Positions 1 through 11,925 of a stretch of DNA of 64,000 nucleotides are shown here, piece by piece. Position 1 is the first letter of the stretch, and each line of letters opens with the position of its first letter. The notes under the pieces are model-generated. The model did no database searches and had not been told where the DNA came from. It worked only from the letters and a program-made list of their open reading frames with translations. This DNA is from Lasiosphaeris hirsuta. Its lineage: Eukaryota; Ascomycota; Sordariomycetes; Sordariales; Lasiosphaeriaceae. The position numbers and the translations under genes are program-made. Where the stretch lies: assembly GCA_030549175.1 (NCBI GenBank), contig JAUKUA010000007.1:372001-436000 (forward strand), in the 5' to 3' direction.

Positions 1-473
1 AGGGCTAACAAGGGGTCCCCAGCATAACCTTTCCAAGATGTCGCTGGGACTGATCACCATTCCAGCCGGGGCAGCGCCTAAGAAGGAGTTTACTGGTGCC
101 TTCAATCCCGGCGGATCGCTCGATTGGCTGGACGGGGTGTTTTCGATACCTTAGCTAGCAGCTCCTCCTAATCATGACGACGAGGAAAAAAAGTTCAAGA
201 TTCCAGATCAAGTTTTCAGCACTTGTAGTACTACCGTCAGAAGAGAATGTCCCAACACTGCCCTTACATTATCTCACCGTCATCTTCCTCATTACCTTGG
301 TAAGAAATGCCTGTATTCAGTTTCCGTGTTTTTGTTCAAGGTGTAATAGGGGCTTGTGTTTGGGCGGCGTTTCAGGAATCTGTCGTGGTGGAGCACACCC
401 ATAGCCGAATCCACCTTTGACGGGACGTTCTTGAACCGGGTTATGATCTCAAGTCTCCATCAAAAAAACAATA
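1..473. other. Left-edge intergenic sequence
   Basis: No convincing gene. A short frame from an ATG at 39 reads about 39 codons to a TAG near 156; it is closed just upstream and I do not recognise it. It could be a relic of a gene lying to the left. The rest leads into the tRNA at 474. Confidence 0.4.
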
Positions 474-558
474 TCCCCCGTGGCGCAATTGGCTAGCGCG
501 TCAGACTGTTATCCAGCAGATGATCTGGAGGCTGGTGGTTCAAGCCCACCCGGGGGAG
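474..558 (+). tRNA. tRNA-Asn (anticodon GTT) with an 11-nt intron
   Basis: The cloverleaf can be traced by eye. A perfect 7-bp acceptor stem pairs TCCCCCG (474-480) with CGGGGGA (551-557), followed by discriminator G558. The D arm lies in 483-499. The anticodon stem TCAGA (501-505) pairs with TCTGG (524-528), with one U-G pair. The T stem GGTGG/CCACC encloses the loop TTCAAGC. The loop reads CTGTTA, placing GTT at positions 34-36; an 11-nt insert (512-522) after position 37 sits where nuclear tRNA introns are removed by the tRNA splicing endonuclease. Asn is read from the anticodon. The intron call rests on stem pairing only. Confidence 0.9.
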
Positions 559-1129
559 ATAGTGAGACAAGGGATTTGTCTCTTCAACAATTGTTTTGGT
601 CCATGATGGTAACCATCATCTAATTTTTGTCAGCCCAATCGTAATAACCTTTGTGTGTTACAACCCAACTAACTGCGCCCGCCACCTTGCTGCAGCTGAT
701 ATTTTCCACGCATTACCTAGGCACATATGACTTCCTGTCAATGACCTTGCCTTCACGATCCAACCCTGGTTTGTTTGTTTGTTTGTTAGCGTGTGGCCTT
801 CCACCAAGGCCCCAAGGGAGATATGGATTGAAGAGCCCTGGAAAGGGTTTCAAGCAGCAGAAACAGCGCATTTTGCATCTAAAAAGGTATTGTACAGCTC
901 TTGATCATGCTGGGTGGCGTACCGGACCTGGATCCTTGACTCCTGCCAGGTCTGATTGTGTAATCATTGAGAGAGTGTGACGAGAGATTCTGATGCTTCC
1001 AAGTTCTTGTCTCTCTGTCTACTGTGAGACTTTGGTGGATAAATACACCAGCCTTGTCTACTCGTTCCCTGGTGAACGGCCATTGAGTAGTGGTAGTTAC
1101 ACAAAAGCAGCATGCCAGGGGATAGAAAC

Positions 1130-1440
1130 GGAGGGTTGGACGGTACTACACATTGCTGTAAAGTATGGCCATATCGACCACCACCGAGATGCACCACGAC
1201 AGCATTCAGCTTGTATTCCGAGACAAGATTCAGTGAGGATATACCCCCTTCATGTTTGCTGTTGCAGAAAATCGATGCGACGTAGCCCGTCTGATACCGG
1301 AGTCAATAAAAACAGCAAGGAGGTTGTGAAGTGCCTCTTGGACTACGCCGCGACTCCGAGTTTGGTGGATAATGTTGGAACTATTCTGGTGCACACTTGC
1401 ATGTCCAAAGCCTCTACCGAAGTTCGGGACTTGCTCATGA
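1130..1440 (+). pseudogene. Ankyrin-repeat gene relic
   Basis: Two ankyrin-like segments lie in one frame. At about 1133-1180 the translation reads GWTVLHIAVKYGHID, matching the G-x-T-x-LH-x-A-x3-GH core of an ankyrin repeat. At about 1318-1437 comes EVVKCLLDYAATPSLVDN, then a degenerate second helix pair. The sequence between them does not keep the 33-residue spacing, and there is no credible start or upstream domain. I read this as the decayed tail of an ankyrin protein, possibly of the NACHT-ankyrin type seen at 43.7 kb. It could also be part of a gene truncated by rearrangement at the left edge. Confidence 0.5.
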
Positions 1441-1499
1441 TCCAGCGGAAAGGCGAGGCATGTGAGACTCGGCCAGCGAAGAGGCCTCAGGCTTGAGGT

Positions 1500-2357
1500 T
1501 ATGCGCAGGAGCATGATATCCCCTGGGGTTTGATGAGGAGGGGGCACATGGCCGAGCAAGCAAAATACAGCCGAGTGCCGGGTTCGATGAGTTCGCTCCC
1601 TCGTGCCGTGGAACCATCGGTAACACAATAGTGGCAGAACGTCTAGCATAGCCGCAGCCAGCCGCGGAGGCAGCAATGCTAATCAATCACCTCTCGACCG
1701 CACGTGCGGAAGCGAATTGAGTTCCGCCTCTCCCAACTATTGGCCGTGGGCGTGGGGAGGGACGGGGGCACCGAGGGTTCAAACCAGCGATGGCGTTGCT
1801 TGGGCGGCTGTTCCCTGGATCGGGAACCTTATGCGGGCAGCTCAACAAAGTGAGCCGAGGGAGCTGCCACGGGAATGACAGCAGAGGCTTGCCCATGGTT
1901 TAAGAACAGCCAGCAGTGATGATGCCGAGCTGCCGCCACAGACAACCTCCCTCGCCCCTGCCACCTACTCGGTCCTCTGCATCACCCCATGACCGCACCC
2001 CTCCTCCCTGACGCATTCTCTTACGAGTTCACCTTCCATGGCAAGCCGTCGAGAAACACCACGGGCGTCGACGCTGCCTGATACGACTGGCCGTCGACTT
2101 TGCGAGCAGAGCTCACCCTCATCTGGCGGCGTCCCAGACTCGCCGACTCTTGGCCCGCCGGCACCTGCGCACGGCGCGAGGAAACAGGGCGTCGCCGCTG
2201 GGCGAAGCATGTCTGAGTACGGTGGCGAGAATGGGGCGATCACAACATCCAAGTCCAGTACAGCAAACCCAGACAGAACAGATGCGGTGGAACATGACGA
2301 TAGCTAACACCCATCGCAGCCTCCACCCTGAGGCGGTCCTCCTCCAAGGGGATAATT
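1500..2357. other. Intergenic region upstream of the large disordered-protein gene
   Basis: GC-rich sequence with several short overlapping frames on both strands, none with a recognisable motif or codon pattern. It probably contains the promoter and 5' leader of the gene starting at 2358. From 559 to 1130 I likewise see nothing, apart from a (TTTG)n run near 767-787. Confidence 0.4.
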
Positions 2358-4240
2358 ATGACACCCCGGGCTCGGTACCACACGCTGGGCATGTTGGATA
2401 GCCCCAGTGATGACTTCACATCCGGCGACGACTTCACCTCGGACGAGGCAACCTCTCCCACCGGTACGTAATCCCCCCCCCCCCCCCTTTTTCCCGGGCG
2501 ATAGCAGCGCTGACAGAAAAAGCAGAAGACGAGAAAAAAATGCAGACCGACACTAAGCGCTACGGTAGGGCCTGGCCCAGCCCTAACCAGGACTACTGTC
2601 TCTCCCGCAAGGGAGACGAGCTTGACGAAGCGGCCCTGCTGAGCAGCAAGCCCAGGGTGCAACCTAGAACACATTTGGGATTCCCCTGTCCCCCGTCCGA
2701 CCTCCCGGAGCAGGAAGACGCGGCGCTGCGCAAGCCGACGTCACGCTCCGGGTTCAGCGGAGTTATGGAGACCATCAGCGAAGACGCCGAGAGCCCACTG
2801 ATGGCGAGCACGACGATGCCCAGAGCAGCGAGCGCGTCGTCGAGTACCATCCGCTCCAAAAGAAGCAGCGGGCGGGGCCGGGGGCGGCGGGACCCCGAGT
2901 CGCGCGAGTCGCTGACATACATCGACCTGTTCTCCAAGGAGGAGCGGTCCATCGCCGAGGCCATGAACACGTACCTCAGCATCGCGCTGCCCGACGCGGC
3001 GTCGTCGCTGCGGACGCCGTCGCCCACTTCGTCGCGCATGGCCCACCACAGCTCGTTCGCGAGCATCGAGAGCACGCTGAACCTGTCGACGACCAGCGCC
3101 AGCTTCAGCAGCCTGCGGGAGCAGCTGGGCCGCCACGAGACGGCCCTGCTGACGGGGCGGGGCGCCGACCCGAGCGGCGCGGGTCTAATCCCGCTGCCTG
3201 ACATCGACACATCCAAACCCTTCTCCTCATTTGCGTCGCGGAACAACTCGGTGAGCACCGACGGGGCGTCGACGACGCGGCAGACGCCGTCGGGTCAGGG
3301 CCTCGGGCACTACCAGATCGAGCCGCAGACGCCCGACCTGCGCGTCAAGTCGTTCCTGCGCGAGGTGCGCAAGAACGAGACGGCCGAGGACAAGGAGAGG
3401 CGGGCGGCGGCGACGCCGCTGATCCCGAGCGAGGGCCGGACCGAGCTCCCGTTTGCCGATGCCAATGCCGATGCCGATGCCGATGCCGATGCCAATGCCA
3501 ATCCCAATGCCGGCCGCGGCGGGCTGCGGTTCCTCCGTGGACGGGGCGCGGGGGGCCCGTCGGGCGGCGGGGGCGCCAACAACTTCTACTCGGCCTTCTC
3601 GCCGCACCCGCTGACGCTGCCGCTGATCCCCGAGGTCAAGATGGACACGGAGCTCGAGCTTGACTTTGGCAGCCCCGACCTCAAGAAGCGGGATAAGACC
3701 AGGGGGTGCCGAGAGGGCTCGGTGCAGCCTATCCACAGCATGACCGACTCGGCCGAGCAGGCCGACCACGAGGACAACGACGAGTACAGCGACGACACGC
3801 CGCGGGCCGTGACGCTGACGCACGACGTCATGATGGCCATGATGGAGGCGACGCCGCTGCTCAACGCCATCTTCCAGTGGCATATTGAGGAGCGCCTGTT
3901 CACGCAGGACCTGACGGCCTTTGCGTGCGACCCGCGCGGGCGCAAGTCGGTGCGGTTCCTGTCGGCGCCGCACCGCCGCTGCTTCCGCCGCCTGCACAAC
4001 CCCCTCGTGGCCTTTGGGTACGAGGTGCAGCGGTACTGTATGCGCTACGTCGGCGGCTACGACCTGTCGGTGCAGATCAGGGTGCTGCAGTCGTCGCAGG
4101 AGGGCCGGCGCGACAGCGAGACCGAGAAGGCCTTCCGGGACAGCGGCGTCGGGTCCGACCTCCAGAACGACGAGAACTGCGGGTGCGAGAGCGGCCAGAG
4201 CTGCCGGCACGCCGGCAGCAGCAAGGATGGGGAGAAGGAG

Positions 4241-4274
<34 letters not shown>

Positions 4275-5920
4275 CGCCGCCGCGGCTAGAGCTACAGCTG
4301 CTGGAGGGCGACGGCGACGGCGACGGCAACAAGGGGCATCTCGCCGACTTCGCCGTCCTGACGGGGCTGGGGATATCCGACGAGAGAGGCCCGCTGGTTC
4401 CCAAGACCCCCCCGACGCCGACAACCACCGACGGCTATAACAACCCCACACCGACCGGATCCGCGCCGTCCACCCCGCAGCTTCGCAAGAAGCCCAAGAT
4501 GCTGGGGACCAAGGTAGAAGCCGACTTCAAGGGGAAGGGGAGGGCCACCCCCGAGGACCTGGCCGAGACGACGACAAAGTCTGGCGACACACCCCGACCA
4601 CCCCCGCAACTCAAGAAGAGCAAGCGGAGGATGTACGACGACTGCCCACGCCTGCCCAAGCTGGACCTGCCCGACATCCTCGAAGACGGCGACGACGGCG
4701 ACAACGACGACGACGACGACGAGCAGTCGCTGCGCAACATGCCCGACTCCTCGGACGCCACCACATTAACAGAGAAAGGCATCACAGAGAACCCACCGCG
4801 CGCGCTCCCGCCGCCGCCGCCGCCGCCGGCGGAACCCCTGACGCCCGAGCAGACGGACCGCATCGTGGCGGGGCTGCACACGACGATGATGGCGATCCGG
4901 TACATGCGGGACTTTATGGCGGAGCTGGACGACGTGCATGAGATCCTCCGGCTGCCCCCAGCACACGCATCCTTCGCTACGCGGCAGGCGGCCGGGCGCC
5001 GCTTCTACGCGGAGCTGCTCCCGCAGACCGAGGACCGCGTGTCCGGGACCATCTCGATCCTGGAGGAGCAAGCCGAGGTTATCGGGACGATCCTGGACGC
5101 GGGCGGCGGCTGGGCACCCTCGCCGTCGTCCTCGACGCCGTCGACACCACGCGACGCAGGCGCGTCGTCGCCGCCATCCTCCTCCCCGCGCCAGTCCCTC
5201 GACTCGTCGGACAAGCAAGGCCACCGCGGCACGTCGGCCTGGGCGCGGCGGACGGCGGCCGAGGGCACAATGACGGGGGGGCTGCCGCCGCCGCTCAGCC
5301 ACCCGATCCCCCGGTCCCTCCCCTCCTTCCTGCTCCCGTCGTCACTGCACCCGGGCGCGGGGCACGTCCTCACGTCGACGCCGCTGGCCTCGCACCACCT
5401 CTTCCGGGCGCGGACGCGGTTCTGCGGGGTGTGCACGCGGGCGCAGTTCGCGGCGCTGCAGCACCTGGCGCGGTTCCCCTTCCTGGACCGCTTCACGTAC
5501 TGGTCGCTGGCGCGGCTGGAGGACCGGCTGGACCGGCTGCGGGTGGACGACGGGCGCGAGGGCGCCGGGGCGCTGTGCGCGATGCGGTACAGCGTGGCGG
5601 GCATGGCGCAGGAGATCATTGCGCGGCGCGGCGGGCGCCACATTGGGATTGCCGACACCGAGGAGCGCATGAGTCTTGATAGTGAGGGGTGGGATCGGTG
5701 GGTGGACGACGAGGGCCAGGTCGGCTGGGTGCGGCGCGTGCTGGGGCCGAGGGGGAGGAAGAACGCGACTGTGGCGGCCGGGAGGGCCTATGACAGGGCG
5801 AGGGCGCTGGAGTGGGAGATGGAGGAGGAGCGCGCCGGCGGAACAGAGGTCGAGACCGAGACCGAGGCGACGAGACAGCAGAGTCCGCGCGAAAAGAGAG
5901 ACAAGCGGAAGCCTAAATAA
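2358..5920 (+). CDS. Large low-complexity protein of unknown function (about 1,160 aa)
   Basis: Two exons are likely. Exon 1 (2358-2463) encodes an acidic start (MTPRARYHTLGMLDS...). The donor GTACGT at 2464 and acceptor GCAG near 2525 join in frame to a long open exon ending at TAA 5920. The intron holds a C tract and a CTGAC branch-like site. The protein is rich in Ser, Pro, Asp and Arg and mostly predicted disordered by eye. It has an Asp-Ala/Asn-Ala run (3457-3512), a poly-Ser stretch near 4243-4272 and acidic runs near 4690-4720. Three stretches look folded: around 3800-4080 (helical, with RYCMRYVGGYDLSVQIRVL), around 4850-5100, and the C-terminal 5370-5830. I recognise no catalytic motif or family. 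Very high GC at third positions produces long shadow frames on the other strand. Confidence 0.75.
3457..3512 (+). repeat. In-frame GCCGAT/GCCAAT hexamer repeat
   Basis: Nine or so tandem hexamers encode alternating Ala-Asp and Ala-Asn inside the large disordered protein. They keep the reading frame, so length change would vary the protein without breaking it. Confidence 0.85.
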
Positions 5921-7217
5921 CGCCGGGCGGGGAGAGAAAACGGGGCGGCAGACACCCTAGGGGCTGTTGGATTCTTTCTTTTATTGATGGTCTTTTTGTT
6001 GATTCGGCGAGGGTAGGATACCCACAAACATGGCGCTGGCGCTGGGAATGCTTGTCCGGTTTGGAATGGCTTCCACGTTGGAAAGGGGCATGAAATCCCC
6101 ACGATATGCCATCAAGCGATAATGTAAAATAAAAAAAGAATAACAAAAAAACAGTCAAATAAACCCTCCCTCCCCTCTCCCCCCCCCAAACGAGGGAAAC
6201 AGATGCTGCCACTCGGCAGCAGTAAATGCCAAACTTGCATGTGTTTGCAAGCGCCTCGAAATCGTAACTGCTTGGCCGTGTTCGTCATCTGACAAAGCAA
6301 ACTCACACGGTAGGCCAAGCAGCCGTGTCTCACGACAAACCCAAAGATTTTCTGTCGTTGGTTGCTGTGTTGTCAGTGGGAAGAAAAGGAAAAAAAAGGT
6401 GAAATCCCCAAGACTTGGTCGCACCGTGATGCAAATACGAGAGAGAAAAAAATCACCCCGAAAAAGAGTCGGGGGGATGCTCAAAATGCCGCTTAATTCT
6501 AGGCTTGGTAGGCGTCCGTTCTCGGCGCCCCTGAAGTATCTCTGTTGCCGCTGCCCACCACCTGTGAAGTAGGACCCCACGCAAACGGTAATTACAGCCA
6601 TTCCTTCACTAATTTACACTCACTCCTCCATCTCACATCTATTCTCCCCAAGGTGTCCCATGCACCCCCATATCGTCCTCATCACCCACGTAGCCCCCAT
6701 AACAAACCAAGATGGGGCAAGCAACAAGTGAGTTATTGAACAGTGAAAAGTGGAGACCCGCAAAATGTCTCAACCCCAGTAGAATCCCATCCCATCAAGT
6801 CGTCCATGACGGAAAGACCTCCGTGGCTCTCTCTACCGTTGTGGTAACCGCCCCCCGGAAAAAAAGAAAAAGCCAACCTCCCATCCGTCCAGCGCCTAAA
6901 CCATGCACATTCCCGCAGGGTGAAAGCAGTTATCCGCGCCACGCCAAACCATTTCATGCCCAGCCATGCCCCATCCATGCTCCGTGTAGGAAGAAAAGAA
7001 AAGCCGGTAAACGAGCCACCAATACTGGGCAAGATTTACCGCCCTTCGTCACCCAGAGAGGTGTGGAAGGGTACCCCCCCCCCCTCCATGTGCACTGCCA
7101 GGCCAGAATGCATCGTCTTGTCATGCCCATACATCGTAGGAATGCCCAAGTCAGAGAGCATTTGTGAAGTTCCAGTCGAAACAAAAGGCAAAAGCCGCCA
7201 ATGTCAATGTCCGTTGC
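5921..7217. other. Convergent intergenic region (3' sides of two genes)
   Basis: The genes on either side point toward this 1.3-kb gap, so it should hold both 3' untranslated regions. Short frames on both strands have no recognisable content. Homopolymer A, C and T runs occur near 6129-6187 and 6390-6400. No gene is supported. Confidence 0.5.
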
Positions 7218-9116
7218 TCAGAGAAAGAGGCCAACCCATGCAGCTTTAGCACTGACATCCGAATTACAGTCTTCCACGGCGCAAAGCAGCTTGCGGGGCT
7301 GGCTTTCGACGGCTCGGAACGTCGTCTTGGTCTTGGTCTTGCGGTTTTCGTAGCATGCTCGGCAGTAGACCTAGGGACAATAGTTAGTAAAGATTGGACG
7401 AAAAAAGGTTGGAGATGTGAGACTTACGTGACCACACTCCTTGACAGCCCAGAAGTGGTGCTCCTCACGGTCTTTCTTTGTTCTGGCTTTCTTGGCCGGG
7501 TGTTTGTTCTCCTCGTCAGGGTCGTACGCCAATTCGTCCTCACAGCTAGGGCAGACGAAGGCAAGCTCCTCACCTGTGCCGCGGCTGAAGCCCTCACGAG
7601 CGGGCGGCGGAGGGACGTGGGCGGGCTTGGGCGAACCGGGGTTATTGTAGCCATTAGCTCGATAATTGAAGTTGGGTAGGTTGTTGCCCAGAGGATTGTC
7701 GTGGTTGTGTGCGTGGTTGTTTCCCAGAAACTGGACGTCGACCTCCTGGGGCTGATGGCCGAGGGCTCCTCCAAGGCGATGCAAGAAACCGATTCCACCG
7801 ATTCCAGGAATATTATGCATGCCACCTGAGAAGCGACGCATCATGCCAAACAAAGCACCCATCTCTTGCTCGGCTTCCTCCACGGCAGTTGGGCGGCGGG
7901 GGAATGTGAGCGGCGGGGGGGCCCGCGGGCGATTGGCAGCTGCACCCCAAACCGGGGCAGGTGGGGGACCCGGAGCCGCGTCGTCGTCAATGGTCAGGTC
8001 GATTACCTGCGAAGGAGCAGCACCCAGAAGGCTTCCATCGCTGCGGGTGAGCGAGGGAGTACGGTTGCCGAAAGACATCTGCCGACGCGGGTTTCGGTGT
8101 GGCTGTGGTGGGAAACTGGCTTGGGCGCGGTTTGTGTTTGGCAGAACCTCAAGATCCTCGGGGCTGTCAGGTTCCTCCGTCAAATCAATCACCGAGACCT
8201 CTGCCCGCAATGATGAGCCCGCCCGGCGTCGGGCGCCTGCGCCTGCCCGTGCTGCTCCTGCGGCAGCACCCGCGCCCGCACCCCCGACTGCCACCCGGCG
8301 CGAGGAAGGCCGGGGAGGTAAGGAATTTAAATTGTCACCCATTCTGTTGAACTCCATCTCGATCAGTTCGTCGAGTACCTCGAATTCGAAATCGTCCTCG
8401 TCTTCCTCGTCGTCCTCGTCGCTCGATGGCAAATCCGGCGCGTACGGGTACTGGGGCTCGTGTTGGTGTTGCTCTCTACTCTGCTGAGACGGGTGGGGTG
8501 ACGGCATGCGATATGGGTGATGTCTGCGGGCAAGTCGCGCGGCAAACTCGGTAGGGTCGAGTCTCGGCGGGTTGGGTTGTTGGGGTACTCGGTTGGCCTG
8601 TGCAGGGCGACGGAAATCTTGTTGCCCACGCGGGAGGGAGTGAAGTATAACTATCGGCCCCCGCGAACCAAGCTCGGCAGCGCGCTCAACAGCACGTTCA
8701 GCACGCTGACGGATAGCAGCGGACTCCTCCTCGGCACGTCGATTTGCTGCCGCCCGGCGAGCAGCAGCAGCGCGGGCTATTCTCTCCTCGCCCGCTCGGG
8801 TCTCGCGTTCTAGGATTTCGGAAAAGTGGTCCTGCAGGACGTTCACTTGTCGAACAAAAAGCTCGCTATCAGAGTCGTCTTGCGAGGAGGCGCGATGCCT
8901 GGAAGATTGGGGAGAGTGGGGCAATGAATTATCGGCATCGGCATCAATGTCACCGAAGAGGTCTTGCAGGTCGTCCTCGTCCCCACTATCCCCGCGCTCT
9001 TGGTCGGGAAGGGGTGAGGAGGCGAATGGGTCCTCTGAGAAGCCGACCGAAAAAGAATCGCTGTCAATACCATCAATTTCGAGTACGTACTCAGGTCCGT
9101 CAAACAGGCCGTCCAT
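7218..9116 (-). CDS. C-terminal RING-like protein with tandem SUMO-interacting motifs
   Basis: Exon 1 (7428-9116) joins exon 2 (7218-7370) across a 57-nt intron (donor GTAAGT, branch CTAAC, acceptor CTAG), giving about 613 aa. The C-terminus has CPSCEDELAYD, then after a basic spacer CGHVYCRACYENRK and CAVEDC: a C-x2-C ... C-x-H-x2-C-x2-C ... C-x4-C pattern like a divergent RING finger, completed only by the splice. The middle holds two VIDLT cores followed by acidic residues (VIDLTEEPD and VIDLTIDDD), classic SUMO-interacting motifs. The N-terminal third is acidic, then an Ala/Arg/Glu-rich helix, probably coiled coil. SIMs plus a C-terminal RING resemble SUMO-targeted ubiquitin ligases (Slx8/Rfp type), so a nuclear SUMO-ubiquitin role is inferred. 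The RING is atypical, so ligase activity is not certain. Confidence 0.8.
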
Positions 9117-10251
9117 TGTACTGGGCTAGACTACAGTAGGATTGTTGGGCGAAACTGTCGTCCGGCGTGTCTAGCACATTCCACTAAACTGGCTGAGTTT
9201 TTACTCTGTCGGTACGCAAGACGCGCGCGGGGGGTGTTTGTGTTGCGGCGGGCACAGCCAGCCCTTGTGTCGTCGGTCAGGGTCAGGGTCGTGGTCGGGG
9301 TCGGGGTCGTGGTCGGGGTCGGGGTCGTTGAGGCGATGATAAACACGCCGACGTCGGCTTGCTGTCTCGCGGCGATTCAGGGGGAAGCACCGTGTCGAGT
9401 CGAGAGAGTCGGCGAGGGATTGTGTGGAGGGGGATCGAGAGCGCCGACGCGGTGTCGCTGGTGCGGCCCGATGAGGGTTGTCGTGTTGGGGTGGGAGTAG
9501 TTCTTCTGGGTAGGGAGCTTCGGCAGCGGAGCGCTTCAGGAGCGAAGCCCAGGCCACACACACCTCTTGTCGATGATGGTGTGTGGGTGCGTGTGGTCGG
9601 ACTTTAGGCCCAATTTTGCCGCTTTCTTCACCCCTGGCGATTCGCGTAATCCCCGCCAGCTGCCCGCACGTCAGCGCCAGCAAAAATGCCAGTGAATGCA
9701 ACCAAAGGTCCCCAGCAGAAACTGGGCGGGAGCCGCATAGACCGAGACCCCTGCGGCGAATGGGAGTCGGGGGCACACAATCACAAAAGACCATACCCGA
9801 GACAGCTAGTTGCCAGTTGTCAGTGCGAGATGTTCGCACCGAACACGCTTTGGCGACAGCTGGCTGTGATCACTCGGACTTTAGGTCCGAGTCCAGATCG
9901 TCGGGAGCTCTGGTCAGAAATTGAAATATCCGCGGGCGAGTACGGAAGGGGAGAAAAAAGGTGGCGAAAGGGAGAGAGAGATCCCGAGAGAACAGGGGAT
10001 TACTAACTCGTGGGACATCTACACCTGAGGCTAAGTTGTCCCAATTCATCCAAGGCAACAACAGGATCACCCAGCAAGACAATGGGATGGAAAACAATGG
10101 CCAAAAACCATGTGCCAGTGCATCAAAGGTATCATCACATTTTCTGCCCCCGCGAGCCAAAACTGAAGAGCCGCTACTTTACATGCTGTTTGTTTCCCAT
10201 CTGGACAGATGTCTATGTCTTGCGCCTTGCATCCGACTCCCCGATTCGAGG
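9117..10251. other. Intergenic region between the RING-like gene and PRP19
   Basis: Both neighbours are on the minus strand, so this stretch should hold the promoter of the RING-like gene and the 3' end of PRP19. It contains a GGTCGG-type minisatellite (9283-9331). The short frames here have low-complexity translations, and I support no gene. Confidence 0.5.
9283..9331. repeat. GGTCGG/GGTCGT minisatellite
   Basis: Imperfect 6-bp units (GGTCGG, GGTCGT, GGTCAG) run in tandem. The tract lies about 170-220 bp upstream of the RING-like gene start, in its probable promoter or 5' leader. Confidence 0.8.
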
Positions 10252-11925
10252 TTACTCCGAGTCCTCGAGACCCAACACCGAGACCACGCCCTCCTTATTC
10301 ACCGTCACCAGCGACTTGGCGTCGCCACCCCATCGCAAGGCCACACCGGGCACACTCGTCCGCAGAGGCTCTGACCAGGCCTTGGAGCTCTTGAGATATT
10401 GCTGCACCGTGACACCTGTCGACCCCGCTGTGGCGAGGAACTGGCCCGTGTAATCCCACGCCAGCGACTGCGCGTCGCCCGTCTCTATCTCCTTGACCTG
10501 GGCTGCCGCACCCTCCTTACGCAGATCAAAGATGGTTACTGTCGACTGCCCCTTGCCCGTCGCAGCAAACCAAAAACCATTCTCTGAGAAGACAAGCGCC
10601 TGGATTGGAGGTCCAAGGTGGAAGCTCGCCGCCTCCTCCCCGCTGCCTGTCTGGAAGACTTTGATGTCTCCAGACTGTGTGCCTGCCGCGAAGAGATGGC
10701 CGTCAGGGTGGAATGCGCACGCCGTCAATGCTGTGGATGATTAGCAACCGCAAACTAAATTTCCATGTTTCGCGAGGGGTAACGTACCAGCGTCAGTGTA
10801 GACACGCGACACTTGCTTCAGAGACTCGATATCGTAAAAGACAAAGCTCTTGTCGGCACCCACAGAGGCAAGGATCCGCTCGCCAGGATGCAGCGCAAGG
10901 CCTGTAACGGCACCAGCATGCGCCTTGAAGGTAGCTGTCTCGCTGCCGCTATCAAAGACCCTAACAGAACCCTTCGAAGTTGCCAAAATGACCTTGGTGT
11001 CTGTCCAAATCGTAGCAGTGACCGGCTCGCCAATATCGAGTGAGCGTTCCACCTTGTTAGCCTGTGTCGAGTAGATGTCCACCTTGCCATCCAGGCCACC
11101 GATGGCTGCAAAGTCAGACTGGAGGTCGAGTGATGTCGCCTGGGTGACGGTCAGGTCTGCGACGGCTGTCTGTTGAAGCGCGGCGACATCATCGAGGGTA
11201 GCCCATCCCCGAGGGACGGGGCGCTTCTTGCGGCCCTTTGTTAATCTGGAAAAGCAATGTCAGCCCATGTTTCCCTGTTGTTGGGGGGACCCAAACATAC
11301 TGCGAGTGCAACTGGTCCACGTGCTCCACCAGGTCGGCAGGTAGGCTCTCGTTGTCAATCGCCATGGCATCTGAAGCATCGCCACCTGTCTGTGTAACCG
11401 TCACCTTGGAAAGCGCCTCGCGCGCCTCGTCCCGCTCGCTGGTCAGGCGCGCAATCACCCGGACAGCGGCATCGTGCTGGTACAGGGCAGTCGCGAGCTC
11501 TTCCCTCGTTCGGGACAGCTGCTCTTTTGTGTTGTATGTCTCGAGCACGAGCGCATCCCACTCGTTCTGGAAGGCTTTGAGGAGGGAGGGGAGGGATGTG
11601 AAGTTGGGTGGGCGCGGGCGAACGACGCGGCTGGTCTTGACGTCGAGCAGGTCTTCGGGGTGGAGTTCCTCGTCGGTTCCGGGCTCCTTTCCGTTCTCTT
11701 CAATGTATTTGAGGATTAGGCGCTTCTCGAAGACAGTGCCTAGCGACGGGGTCAGTTGTCAGCAGCTGCAGCACGGCGCGTTGATGGATGCGGGCTCTCG
11801 GTTTGCGACGCACCTGTTTTCCTCGACACCACAGGCTCCTCGGGGATCTCTCCGGATACTGCATCGGATCGTCAGCGGGTCTCCCAGGGCCAGCGAGAGA
11901 ATATGGACATACGTGCGCAGAGCAT
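10252..11925 (-). CDS. PRP19: Pre-mRNA-processing factor 19 (U-box ubiquitin ligase, splicing)
   Basis: Five exons on the minus strand: 11913-11925, 11814-11858, 11301-11739, 10788-11245 and 10252-10730, with all phases agreeing, giving about 477 aa, the usual fungal length. The start reads MLCALSGEIPEEPV, the Prp19 U-box opening, and continues through GTVFEKRLI and the LHPEDLLDVK region. Next come LETYNTKEQLSRTREELA and the coiled coil that tetramerises the protein, then KGRKKRPVPRGW and a WD40 domain of seven blades (for example LHPGERILASVGAD, FHPDGHLFAAGTQSG) ending in EDSE. Prp19 is the core of the NineTeen Complex: it stabilises U5 and U6 in the active spliceosome and ubiquitylates splicing factors in the nucleus. 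Introns carry GTATGT, GTGCGT, GTATGT and GTACGT donors. Identification is firm; the tiny first exons rest on matching the conserved N-terminus. Confidence 0.96.

Noticed and set aside
2566..2612. Second intron in the large disordered protein (GTAGGG...GCAAG)
   Set aside because: Removing it shifts the frame into an early stop, so the exon is read through.
3227..4210. 327-codon minus-strand frame opposite the large disordered protein
   Set aside because: Mirror of a GC-rich coding strand; composition is simply the reverse of the repeats and it has no domain.
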